DNA from: a virus
DNA length: 64,000 bases
IMG/VR virus record: IMGVR_UViG_3300046314_000223
Location: 1-64,000 of that record
Direction: 5' to 3' (one strand)
Part shown: positions 35,506-43,525 of the stretch, one piece after another
Position numbering within the stretch: position 1 is the first letter of the stretch
How the letters are laid out: each line of letters begins with the position of its first letter
The notes under the pieces: model-generated
Told to the model about the DNA's origin: nothing
Databases searched by the model: none
The model's input: only the letters and a program-made list of their open reading frames with translations
Position numbers and translations under genes: made by a program

Positions 35506-36177
35506 TTACTCAAACAGGTTTGATTGTTGATTGATTTGGTAGTCAATCCGTTCCCCATCATCATACCGGGATTGATTGCATTTTGGATACTCATTCATGA
35601 CTGGGTAGGTCAGCATCCCAAGCATTCGCTTCTTCTGTTTTGCTGTTCCATTCAGGTAGAAGTAGCGATGCTTGGGCATTGGAGGAATCATCTGGATTCC
35701 ATTTTCCTTGGCCCATTTTGTTGGGTTGGTTATGCCTCTGTCCCTTAGAGTCATTGGATGCACTCGGTTGCCTTCAATCAGGTAAGCCTTGTCATGACTG
35801 ATGGTTTTGCCTGTATAGAGCCAGTTGGTGGCCTGATAGATGATGCCGCAGTGGTTCTGTTCCATGTCGGCATAGCTGACCACTGCTGATGGTTTTGGCA
35901 GCAAATTCAGGGCATGGGATACCAAGTAGCTGGAGGCGTTCTTTGTTTTGGACTGCACGACCAGTCTGGATAGTTCATAGAGTCGGAAGTCTCTGTCGTT
36001 GAATGAATGTTTCTGGATGGGCGGTGATGGTTGACCAAAGACACAGACCCCTTCGAGTTTCCCATCTTCTACCAGACCATATGCGGCCCAGAAGATTGAT
36101 GCTCGGTGACTGTAGTGCTTGTTCAGGACAAATAGCTCTGCTGTCCGTTTGTCGATCTGGATGATGGAAAAATTCAT
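35506..36177 (-). CDS. Mom-like GNAT-fold protein
   Basis: 223 residues. LFVLNKHYSHRASIFWAAYG at the start, RLYELSRLVVQ, NASSYLVSHALNLLPKPSAV and VVSYADMEQNHCGIIYQATN (then WLYTG) match the Mu Mom/phage GNAT-like family. Mom carries out adenine carbamoylmethylation in phage Mu; related phage proteins are often annotated as DNA-modification or adenine-modification enzymes. Whether this one modifies DNA is not established. Shares a minus-strand unit with the ATP-grasp gene. Confidence 0.65.
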   Translation of the reverse strand: MNFSIIQIDKRTAELFVLNKHYSHRASIFWAAYGLVEDGKLEGVCVFGQPSPPIQKHSFNDRDFRLYELSRLVVQSKTKNASSYLVSHALNLLPKPSAVVSYADMEQNHCGIIYQATNWLYTGKTISHDKAYLIEGNRVHPMTLRDRGITNPTKWAKENGIQMIPPMPKHRYFYLNGTAKQKKRMLGMLTYPVMNEYPKCNQSRYDDGERIDYQINQQSNLFE

Positions 36178-36185
36178 TGGGTGGG

Positions 36186-36192
36186 CTAAATA
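36186..36192 (+). promoter_or_regulatory. Late promoter motif CTAAATA
   Basis: CTAAATA in GGGCTAAATAAGGG, 38 bases before the ATG of paralogue B, in the divergent gap. Confidence 0.7.
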
Positions 36193-36230
36193 AGGGAACC
36201 GTTACTTTTCTTTAGATTTGTGAATTCCAA

Positions 36231-38294
36231 ATGACAAAAAAATTCTCATCTTTCCTTGCCGAAGCATTGAGTCCATCCCAGAAGAAGACTGTCGATGACT
36301 GGACTGCCGATAGACCAATTGCAGCCAAGAGGCTGTCCGAGCATGTCTTTGGTGGCAAGGATGTTCTGATTCATCCTCTGAGCAGGGATACGAATAATAC
36401 ACCAATTCACCCGGTTGTGCAAGAGCACCTGAGTCAGCATGGTTATACGATTCCTTCCGGCAAGGATTACCATGCCGGGTATGCTGTTGACAAGCATAAC
36501 CGAATCGTCACGATTGGTAAGGCGCTGAGTCGAACCAAAGCGTCACCTGAGATTAGTTCTGCGTTTGAGAATGACCCCAATCGAGCATCCAAGGGTGTGG
36601 ATTTGTCTGTTGCCTATACATGGCATCCCCATCATGTGGCTGCAATGTCAACGGATCGGGGATGGACTTCTTGTATTGATATGTCTGGCGGCAACAGCAA
36701 GGGCTACTTGCAGCATGATGTTGCTAATGGAACTCATGTGGCATACCTGATTCATTCGGATGACCATAAGATTGAGCACCCACTGGCTCGAATTGCCCTG
36801 AAGCCATTTTCCTCAATTGATGGGCATGTGGCTCTGATTCCTGAGCACAAGACCTATGGAACGGCTTCTACGGCATTTTCGGATGCAGTGAATGACTTTA
36901 CCGATACTCACTTCCCAATGAAGAAGAATACCCATTATCGGATACATTCCAGCCTGTATCAGGATTCTATTACCGGAACTTCTGACTATGATGACCAGAC
37001 TATTCACGGTAAGGTTCATGATGCTGTTAATGGAGGGACCGGTTCTCATTTCATTCGTCGGGAATTGACATCTCCAAAGAACATCCATACTGCAATTGAC
37101 ACTCTGCTGGACGTCAAGCCGGAGAATGTCAACAACCCAGACAACATTGTTGCGGACAAGACCTATGTTGCCAAAGACCTGATCCATAAATCACAAGAGA
37201 CTCCAATCTCTCCCGATCATATCCATAAAGTAGTGGAAGCATCTGAAAGGGGTGATCTTGATGGAAAGCGAATGGCGCATTCCCTGAGCGTCATAGGCAA
37301 TCGGATGCAACCGCACACAGCAGCCAAGGTGGTTGATCTGGCAATTAAACACGGGGAACCTTTGGCAACGGACGCCGGTTCTGTCATCTATAACACTGGA
37401 GTTACCGGATCACAACTGCTGAAAGCAGCAAATGCCGGTTCTGTTTCCATCCATGATCTTTCCCCGGAAAAATATACCAAGGAAGCAATTGCCCAGATTC
37501 ATGCGGATATTCCGCTGACCAAACCCAATGATGTGGCAATTAGCAACTCTCTCCAGAGCAAACATATGCCAATGGCAGTTGTTCATGAGATTTCTGACAA
37601 AATCATGATGTCCCCAGAATCCGAATACAACATGGTTGCGATGGCAAAGAACCTTGGTGGAAATGTTTCTGGTAAGCGAAACCCCAATTACTCGATTGAT
37701 GATGCTCGGGAACTTGATTCCAAGGTTCAACGAATGGATGATGGAAATCACTATGGCTTGTCTCTGATACATCCACACGCCACAGTTGAAGATTTTGACA
37801 GACATCATGACCAGAAAACGGGGGCTATATCAACAGGAACTTTCCGGGCAATCAAGTCGGTTCCCGTCCTGAATCATCTTTTCTCCAGTCAGAAGCACCA
37901 GACCGACCTTCTGAATTCATTGTATACCCATGGAGTCAACCCCCATACCGAACACCATCATACCATGATGGCTGCAGTTGGGCTCCCGGCTGGCCGAAAG
38001 AACGTATCCGAAATGCTGGCTAATGCCGATCCAAGATTGATATTCTCACCCAAGCATGTTGAAAATGTCAAGAAGAATATGAGTAATGCGGCATCAGTTC
38101 TGGCTAATGGCGATGATTACCATGATTCAATTCGTAAGGCTGTCAAGAATGCAGTTGATGATCATGACCCCACATTCGCATCCAAGTTGATGGCAGTGAC
38201 CCAGAATCGAGTTGCATTTCCCAAGGAACACTTGGATTATGTCCGCAAGGAACTGAATCATTCCTTTAACGACACCCCTGTTTACAAGGAATAA
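36231..38294 (+). CDS. Large His-rich phage protein, paralogue B (capsid-targeting-like N-terminus)
   Basis: 687 residues. It begins MTKKFSSFLAEALSPSQKKT; the first eleven or so residues resemble the T4 internal-protein targeting peptide (MKTYQEFIAEA), cut by gp21 after the Glu. Residues ~60-270 are homologous to the protein at 25061 (AMSTDRGWTSCIDM, EHPLARIALKPF, SSLYQD). The rest is helical and His-rich. If the targeting peptide is real, the protein is packed in the head and injected with the DNA. Function unknown. Confidence 0.6.
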   Translation: MTKKFSSFLAEALSPSQKKTVDDWTADRPIAAKRLSEHVFGGKDVLIHPLSRDTNNTPIHPVVQEHLSQHGYTIPSGKDYHAGYAVDKHNRIVTIGKALSRTKASPEISSAFENDPNRASKGVDLSVAYTWHPHHVAAMSTDRGWTSCIDMSGGNSKGYLQHDVANGTHVAYLIHSDDHKIEHPLARIALKPFSSIDGHVALIPEHKTYGTASTAFSDAVNDFTDTHFPMKKNTHYRIHSSLYQDSITGTSDYDDQTIHGKVHDAVNGGTGSHFIRRELTSPKNIHTAIDTLLDVKPENVNNPDNIVADKTYVAKDLIHKSQETPISPDHIHKVVEASERGDLDGKRMAHSLSVIGNRMQPHTAAKVVDLAIKHGEPLATDAGSVIYNTGVTGSQLLKAANAGSVSIHDLSPEKYTKEAIAQIHADIPLTKPNDVAISNSLQSKHMPMAVVHEISDKIMMSPESEYNMVAMAKNLGGNVSGKRNPNYSIDDARELDSKVQRMDDGNHYGLSLIHPHATVEDFDRHHDQKTGAISTGTFRAIKSVPVLNHLFSSQKHQTDLLNSLYTHGVNPHTEHHHTMMAAVGLPAGRKNVSEMLANADPRLIFSPKHVENVKKNMSNAASVLANGDDYHDSIRKAVKNAVDDHDPTFASKLMAVTQNRVAFPKEHLDYVRKELNHSFNDTPVYKE

Positions 38295-38296
38295 AA

Positions 38297-38818
38297 ATGG
38301 CAGTCAATCTTTGCGACCTCCAGACCAACTACCTCCAGACCAATGGATTTCAATTGGTCTTACCAAGGTTCCCTCTGGTTACCTACTTTGCCCAGAACTT
38401 CACATTTCCATCCCTGAGTCTACCAAATTCTCCGGTAGCCACGCCTTTCTCCAAGATGCAATTCCCCGGAGATACCTTGGAATTTGAACCATTCACATTC
38501 AGCTTTATCGTTGATGATCGGATGCAGAACTACAAGGAAATTTACAACTGGTTGTATGCAATCGGCAATGCTGAATCTTATGACAACTTCAGAAACTTCA
38601 ACAACCGAGAAAAGATTGACAAGATGCAGCGCCTTGGTGAGCAGGATGCGACAGTAAGTATTCTATCAGCCAAGAGCAATCCAACCGGGCACGTTCTTTT
38701 TCGGGATGCGTTTCCAATCTCCCTGAGTGGTGCTGAATTTAGCACACAAGGAACGTCCACGGATTATGTCATGGCTACCGCCACTTTTGCATATACCCTA
38801 TTTGAATTCACCCCATAA
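38297..38818 (+). CDS. Tail-tube-like / baseplate tube protein
   Basis: 173 residues, 2 bases after paralogue B. It has the gp19/gp54-family form: NGFQLVLPRFPLVTYFAQNF, FTFPSLSLPNSPVATPFS, FPGDTLEFEPFTFSFIVDD and YKEIYNWLYAIGNAESYDNF. T4-like phages use such tube-related proteins at the baseplate end (gp48/gp54) or as minor tube parts. Which of these it is cannot be decided here. It is likely late. Confidence 0.65.
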   Translation: MAVNLCDLQTNYLQTNGFQLVLPRFPLVTYFAQNFTFPSLSLPNSPVATPFSKMQFPGDTLEFEPFTFSFIVDDRMQNYKEIYNWLYAIGNAESYDNFRNFNNREKIDKMQRLGEQDATVSILSAKSNPTGHVLFRDAFPISLSGAEFSTQGTSTDYVMATATFAYTLFEFTP

Positions 38819-38821
38819 AAC

Positions 38822-40330
38822 ATGGTTTCTATTGAAAAGATCAGCGAGAGTCATCTGAAGGTAATGGGTGAGGCATCCGAGGAACTGGACATCAAGCAGT
38901 TCTTCACGTTCAAGGTTCCCGGCTATCAGTTCTCCCCCAAGTATAAATCTGGCGTGTGGGACGGAAGTATCTCCATGTATGACGCCAGAACCAAGTTGCT
39001 CCCGTTGGGGTTGTATCCTCGATTGGAGGGGTTCTTGGATGAGTCCAATGTTGAGTTCTCAATCCGGGAAAATGACAACTATGACTTGGATGATGTTGAT
39101 ACTGTTGGCATTGAGGAACTGACTGAATATCTGACGGATTTGGATGTTCATCTACCAAGGGGAGCGTCTATTCGGGAATACCAGATAGATGCCATTCATA
39201 AGGCAATCACCCAGAAGAAGATTACCCTAGTCTCCCCAACTTCATCGGGTAAATCATTGGTACTTTACTGTTGCATTCGTTGGATTCTGGACAGGAACCC
39301 TCACGCCAGAATCATTCTGATTGTCCCTACGGTTCAACTTGTGACTCAGATGTATTCGGACTTTGAGGAATACTCCGTTGATAATGGGTTTGATGTATCC
39401 AAGTGGACACAGAAGTTGTTTACTGGACAACCAAGGGAACTGGTCAAGAACATTCTGATCACCACATGGCAGTCTATGAAGAACATTGCCAATCAGCCTG
39501 CTGTTGGGATGAAAGTCATGTCCCAGTATAACGCTGTTTTCTTTGATGAATGTCATCAGGCCAAGGCAACTGAAAGCGCGGCAATCTTGGAGAAGTGTCG
39601 GAATGCTTCTTATCGAATCGGCACTACAGGAACTCTGGATAACCAGAAAATCCATCAGTTGCAGATTGAGGGTTACTTGGGGCCGGTGCATAAGGTCATC
39701 ACCACCAAGGAATTGATGGATAGCGGTCAAGTATCTCAGTTGGATATTCGCTGCCTATCATTGGTATATCCAGATGACATCAAGAAGTCAATGAAAAAGA
39801 CCAAGTACCCAGATGAGATTGAATTCCTGCTGGGATTGAACAAAAGAAACGAATTCATCGCCAAGATTTCGTGTGCTACTGTAGGAACAACTTTGGTATT
39901 GACCAAGCTCAGGGACAAACACGCCAAGCCTCTGTATGAGTTGATTTCATCCATGACGGACAAGCCAGTTTACTTTGTGGCCGGGACTATCAAGGCAACA
40001 GAGCGCGAAGCCATCCGAAAGGTGGCAAACATTGATGATTGTGTCATTGTAGCAACAGCCCAGACAATGAGCACAGGAGTCAATATCCCAAATCTGAGGA
40101 ATGTTCTTTTTGCCCTACCGTCCAAGGATGTAATCACAATCACACAGTCAATTGGTCGCGGCCTGCGATTGGCTGAGGGTAAAGAAAAGATGACCCTGAT
40201 TGACATTATAGATGACATCAGATATGGAAAGCGCGAAAACTATGCTTATGAACATGCCTTGGAACGAATTGCCTTGTATCGCAAAGAAAAATTCAATGTA
40301 ACCGTAACCGAAATCCCATTCCAACCATGA
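38822..40330 (+). CDS. uvsW: RNA-DNA / DNA helicase UvsW
   Basis: 502 residues (T4 UvsW is 503). SF2 motifs: Walker A SPTSSGKS, DECH box (FFDECHQAKA), motif III GTTGTLDNQ, and motif VI QSIGRGLRLAEGKEKM. The N-terminal domain includes YQFSPKYKSGVWDGSISMYD, typical of UvsW. It unwinds R-loops and branched DNA, switching replication from origin- to recombination-dependent. Unusually placed among structural genes, though T4 uvsW is also a late gene. Confidence 0.95.
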   Translation: MVSIEKISESHLKVMGEASEELDIKQFFTFKVPGYQFSPKYKSGVWDGSISMYDARTKLLPLGLYPRLEGFLDESNVEFSIRENDNYDLDDVDTVGIEELTEYLTDLDVHLPRGASIREYQIDAIHKAITQKKITLVSPTSSGKSLVLYCCIRWILDRNPHARIILIVPTVQLVTQMYSDFEEYSVDNGFDVSKWTQKLFTGQPRELVKNILITTWQSMKNIANQPAVGMKVMSQYNAVFFDECHQAKATESAAILEKCRNASYRIGTTGTLDNQKIHQLQIEGYLGPVHKVITTKELMDSGQVSQLDIRCLSLVYPDDIKKSMKKTKYPDEIEFLLGLNKRNEFIAKISCATVGTTLVLTKLRDKHAKPLYELISSMTDKPVYFVAGTIKATEREAIRKVANIDDCVIVATAQTMSTGVNIPNLRNVLFALPSKDVITITQSIGRGLRLAEGKEKMTLIDIIDDIRYGKRENYAYEHALERIALYRKEKFNVTVTEIPFQP

Positions 40331-41217
40331 AGAACAAAAAGAAAAAAGATCAGGATGTATCCACCCCGTTTGGTGATACGCAATCCCAATTGTCGGTTCT
40401 CTTGGAAGGGCTGAAGGAAACCAAGCGCCAACAGAAAGAGGAATTCTCTGCCTTGGCTGAGGAAACAATACCCAAGTTAGGTGACTTTTTCAGCCTGCTG
40501 GCTGGCAAGAAAGTCCCAACGGTCGTCAAGGAAGTTGTTGCTGAAGCCGTGGCTGAAGTGCCATTCGTTGATGAACCAATGGCAGAGCAGATTCAGGTTG
40601 TTGAGCAGGCAATTGAAGAAGTCACTCAGGTTGTTGAACAGATTCAGGCTGTGGAGGCCACCCCAGTTCCTGTTGACCAGCAACCCGCACTAAGGCTCTT
40701 AAAACAGTCTATATCGGCCTTGGAAGCTCGGTTGGTCACTGAGGTCAACCAGCTTCGCAAGATGGTTCAGATTGCATCTAAAGCGGCTGCAAATGCAGGT
40801 GGTGGGGGTGAGGTTCTGTTCAGGCGACTGGACGATGTTGCGGTTGGTAGTCTGGTCAATGGAGATTTCTTGGTCTGGGATGAGACAACCAAGAGATTCG
40901 TAAATAAGACAGTGTTCATTGGGGTTCCCGGTGGACTGGCTAATCAGGTTCTGATTAAGAAAAGCGATACAGATTTTGACTACGAATGGACTGATATGGT
41001 CACCACACAACAAGAATTTACCAAGCTGATTGACGATACAAACCCATTAATCACCTATATTGGGGAAGCAAATCCAACAACTCCACCAACAGCATCAACA
41101 TGGCGCATTCGACGAATCACCTATGATGCAAACCTTAATGTGGACTCAGTTGAATTTGCCGGAACCGGAACATTTACTCACTCTTGGGTAAATAGAGCAA
41201 CACTTTCATATTCGTGA
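40327..41217 (+). CDS. Virion structural protein with coiled coil
   Basis: 296 residues, overlapping uvsW as ATGA. Lys-rich start, a Val/Glu/Ala coiled-coil region (VVEQAIEEVTQVVEQIQAVE), then a C-terminal beta domain with GGGGEVLFRRLDDVAVGSL and ANQVLIKKSDTDFDYEWTDM. These motifs occur in structural proteins of T4-like cyanophages. Probably a fibre- or baseplate-attached protein. Confidence 0.65.
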   Translation: MKNKKKKDQDVSTPFGDTQSQLSVLLEGLKETKRQQKEEFSALAEETIPKLGDFFSLLAGKKVPTVVKEVVAEAVAEVPFVDEPMAEQIQVVEQAIEEVTQVVEQIQAVEATPVPVDQQPALRLLKQSISALEARLVTEVNQLRKMVQIASKAAANAGGGGEVLFRRLDDVAVGSLVNGDFLVWDETTKRFVNKTVFIGVPGGLANQVLIKKSDTDFDYEWTDMVTTQQEFTKLIDDTNPLITYIGEANPTTPPTASTWRIRRITYDANLNVDSVEFAGTGTFTHSWVNRATLSYS

Positions 41218-41573
41218 TTTACAACCAACTCAGTTTAGCCATGACATTTATAGACTCATCTTTTTTCCAGATTACGGTTATGCTGACATGCATATTTGCT
41301 CTGGTAACCCTGATTCTTCAGGTGGTAGGTAGCATCAATACCGAACGTAACTACAGTAAGGTGACTTCAGTTCTGTTAAAGAATACCAGCAACATTGGGA
41401 ACATTCAGATTGAAATTGACCGGCTTAAACATGAACTTGTCCTGATGAGCATTGAGAATCAGAAGTTGGATGCTGAAGTCAAGATTCTGGTTATTCGGGT
41501 TGCCAAGTTACAAGAACAGGCAACTTGTATGAAACAATGTGGAAGACCATCGGAGTTTCGAGAGCTTTCCTGA
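41214..41573 (+). CDS. Small membrane/coiled-coil protein
   Basis: 119 residues if read from GTG 41214 (overlapping the previous TGA); an ATG at 41241 gives 110. One membrane segment (VMLTCIFALVTLILQVV) is followed by a helical coil (NIQIEIDRLKHELVLMSIEN). A holin or another small inner-membrane role is possible but not supported by neighbours. Function unknown. Confidence 0.55.
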   Translation: MIYNQLSLAMTFIDSSFFQITVMLTCIFALVTLILQVVGSINTERNYSKVTSVLLKNTSNIGNIQIEIDRLKHELVLMSIENQKLDAEVKILVIRVAKLQEQATCMKQCGRPSEFRELS

Positions 41574-41586
41574 ATTGCCAATAACC

Positions 41587-41593
41587 CTAAATA
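41587..41593 (+). promoter_or_regulatory. Late promoter motif CTAAATA
   Basis: CTAAATA 12 bases before the ATG of the 68-residue gene; a start site about 6 bases downstream would leave only a very short leader containing GAGGTAAAG. Confidence 0.55.
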
Positions 41594-41605
41594 ATGAGGT
41601 AAAGA

Positions 41606-41812
41606 ATGTCTGAACAAGATGCTCTGGACAAGAAACTGGAATGTGCTTTTGCTGGAATAGGTGCTGAGGTTGGAAAATTGGTTCGTTGTCTGATACAGCA
41701 GGAACTTGCAACTCATGTTGCCCGTATAGAACAACTGAATGCCATCCTGACAGGTGGCGCTTGTGCGCCGACAGCCAGCAATAGCAATGACGGGGAATCA
41801 CCAGCCGCCTAA
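41606..41812 (+). CDS. Small protein paralogous to the Ala-rich coil protein
   Basis: 68 residues with a GAGGTAAAG ribosome-binding site. Its LDKKLECAFAGIGAEVGKLV aligns with LNQTLECLLDGIGLATGEAI of the next gene, and IEQLNAIL with IQALNAAV. So it is a short paralogue of the N-terminal domain only. The C-terminus is Ala/Ser/Asn-rich and flexible. Possibly a virion attachment module. Confidence 0.55.
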   Translation: MSEQDALDKKLECAFAGIGAEVGKLVRCLIQQELATHVARIEQLNAILTGGACAPTASNSNDGESPAA

Positions 41813-41852
41813 AGTGCTGGATTTTTAGCTAAAAATAGAAAGAGAAAAGTCA

Positions 41853-42680
41853 ATGACTACTTTGAATCAAACCTTGGAATGCTTGTTGGACGGTATTGGC
41901 CTTGCCACTGGCGAAGCCATCCGTACCGAAATCAACACCCTGTTGGGCATGCCCAACGTGGATATTCAGGCTCTGAACGCCGCCGTTGCTCAGATTCAAT
42001 CCATTCTGGATTCCGATCCCGCAACCGAAGGCTATCAGACCGCCCAAAACATCATCACCCAACTGGTTGCTCTGGGTAACCGCCTTGACAGCTTGGAAAA
42101 CAGCACCGTTGTTGCCCAACTGCAAGTTCTGGTCAACAACATCAACGTTGCTCTGGGTGAAGAAACCGCTGCTCGTCAAGCTGCTGACCAAGCACTGCAG
42201 GATACCATTGCTGCACTGACTGCTCAGTTGGACAACTTGGCTAGTCAAGTTGACGTTATCAATCAGACTACTCCTGATTGCGATTGTGTTGCTATTGCTG
42301 CACAGATCACCGCTCTGCAGAATGATATTGGCAATCTGACCGGTACTGATGCTGCCCAAGCTGCACAGATCACCGCTCTGCAATCCAGCATCACCGAGTT
42401 GTCCGGTGCTGTGGCTGCTGCTTCTGCCGCCGCCCAAGCTGCTGCTACTGCTGCTGCTACTGCCCAAGCCACGGCAACCGCCGCCGCCGCTGCCGCCGCT
42501 GCAGCACAGGCTGCTGTGTCCACCTTGGATGCACGTGAAGAAGGTCGTCACAACGGCCATGGCAACCGCCTGAACGCTCTGGAGTCCTTCCAAGCTGGCG
42601 TGGAAGCCATCGACTGCGTGGCTCTGGTGGCTCGTTTCCGCACCAACGTAACCGCTGGCTTGGCCGGTTCCGGTTACTGA
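41853..42680 (+). CDS. Alanine-rich coiled-coil virion protein (putative)
   Basis: 275 residues. N-terminal ~50 residues are paralogous to the gene just upstream. The middle is heptad-like (AALTAQLDNLASQVDVINQT), with a very Ala-rich stretch (about residues 188-230, AAQAAATAAATAQATATAAA) and a C-terminal globular cap (LNALESFQAGVEAIDC). Codon choice follows gp23 (CTG, AAC, ACC, GCT), which suggests high expression. A long alpha-helical fibre on the head or tail is likely. Not related to any protein I recognise. Confidence 0.55.
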   Translation: MTTLNQTLECLLDGIGLATGEAIRTEINTLLGMPNVDIQALNAAVAQIQSILDSDPATEGYQTAQNIITQLVALGNRLDSLENSTVVAQLQVLVNNINVALGEETAARQAADQALQDTIAALTAQLDNLASQVDVINQTTPDCDCVAIAAQITALQNDIGNLTGTDAAQAAQITALQSSITELSGAVAAASAAAQAAATAAATAQATATAAAAAAAAAQAAVSTLDAREEGRHNGHGNRLNALESFQAGVEAIDCVALVARFRTNVTAGLAGSGY

Positions 42681-42688
42681 TCTGACTG

Positions 42689-42877
42689 ATGGCTACCATC
42701 CCAGTCATTCATATGCCCAATTCCGAAGTCTATAAGACTCGGTTTTCTGTATGTGAGAATTGCGAACACAAAAAAGAACGCAATGCTCTGGGGTGGGTAG
42801 TTGTCGTCTGTGGGGTATGCAACTGCCCCATCAAGACCAAATGCATCACTGGACCATGCCCAAAAAGCAAATGGTAA
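42689..42877 (+). CDS. Small zinc-ribbon-like protein
   Basis: 62 residues. Cys pairs at CENCEHK, CGVCNC and later CITGPC give at least four possible zinc ligands in a ribbon. Such small zinc ribbons are common in phage tail and regulatory regions; the role is unknown. Confidence 0.6.
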   Translation: MATIPVIHMPNSEVYKTRFSVCENCEHKKERNALGWVVVVCGVCNCPIKTKCITGPCPKSKW

Positions 42878-42883
42878 CCGGTG

Positions 42884-43492
42884 ATGCATTCCTCGTTGCT
42901 GAGTATTCATGTCCTCCAGACAAGGGATGATATTTCAAATTGTCTGAATAGTCTAAAGTCCTCCGGTTGCTCAATCAGTGTCATTGACAACAAAGGCAAG
43001 AATATACTGACCGGCAGAGAATCCGGGTTTAAAGAGGGCGATTTGCCCTTTGTTTCTTTCTGCGATGATGACGATGAATCTATGTTGACCACTGATTTGG
43101 TTGATTCTTTGCTCGGACATAATGCAGACGCCCTATATACCAACTCAATTGTTTCCTATTCAACTGGATACACGCATCCACTCAGTTTCAAAGGCGTAAC
43201 CGAATGGAATCTTACCAGTGAAACTCGTGGCATAACTAAGCCACACCAGACCATAATCTATCGCAGGGATTTTGCTCTGAATGCTCTTAAAGAAGCCAAG
43301 AAGATAATCCAGAAGCAAGACTGGCTTCCAAATGACTGCGATTTTGTAATGAGATTGATTGTTTCATACGGGGTTGGTTGGAAATATGTCCCCATAACCA
43401 CATACAAATGGAACATACACAATTCCAATGACCATGCCAGATCGCATAGTCATTTTCAGAAAATTAGGCGATACTTTGCCTCCGGTAAATAA
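42884..43492 (+). CDS. Putative glycosyltransferase-like protein
   Basis: 202 residues from ATG 42884. The start LLSIHVLQTRDDISNCLNSL followed by SISVIDNKG and an acidic patch FVSFCDDDDESML resembles a short GT-A fold (strand, helix, strand, then DxD). A later part (GVGWKYVPITTYKWNIHNSN) fits the C-terminal strand and loop of such enzymes. It may decorate tail or capsid proteins. Weak call. Confidence 0.4.
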   Translation: MHSSLLSIHVLQTRDDISNCLNSLKSSGCSISVIDNKGKNILTGRESGFKEGDLPFVSFCDDDDESMLTTDLVDSLLGHNADALYTNSIVSYSTGYTHPLSFKGVTEWNLTSETRGITKPHQTIIYRRDFALNALKEAKKIIQKQDWLPNDCDFVMRLIVSYGVGWKYVPITTYKWNIHNSNDHARSHSHFQKIRRYFASGK

Positions 43493-43525
43493 CTTCTGAA
43501 CATTAGATTTTAGGATTCATTCCAA

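Noticed and set aside
42416-42510. GCT/GCC triplet repeat tract
   Set aside because: Explained by the Ala-rich rod of the 275-residue protein; not a separate DNA repeat.
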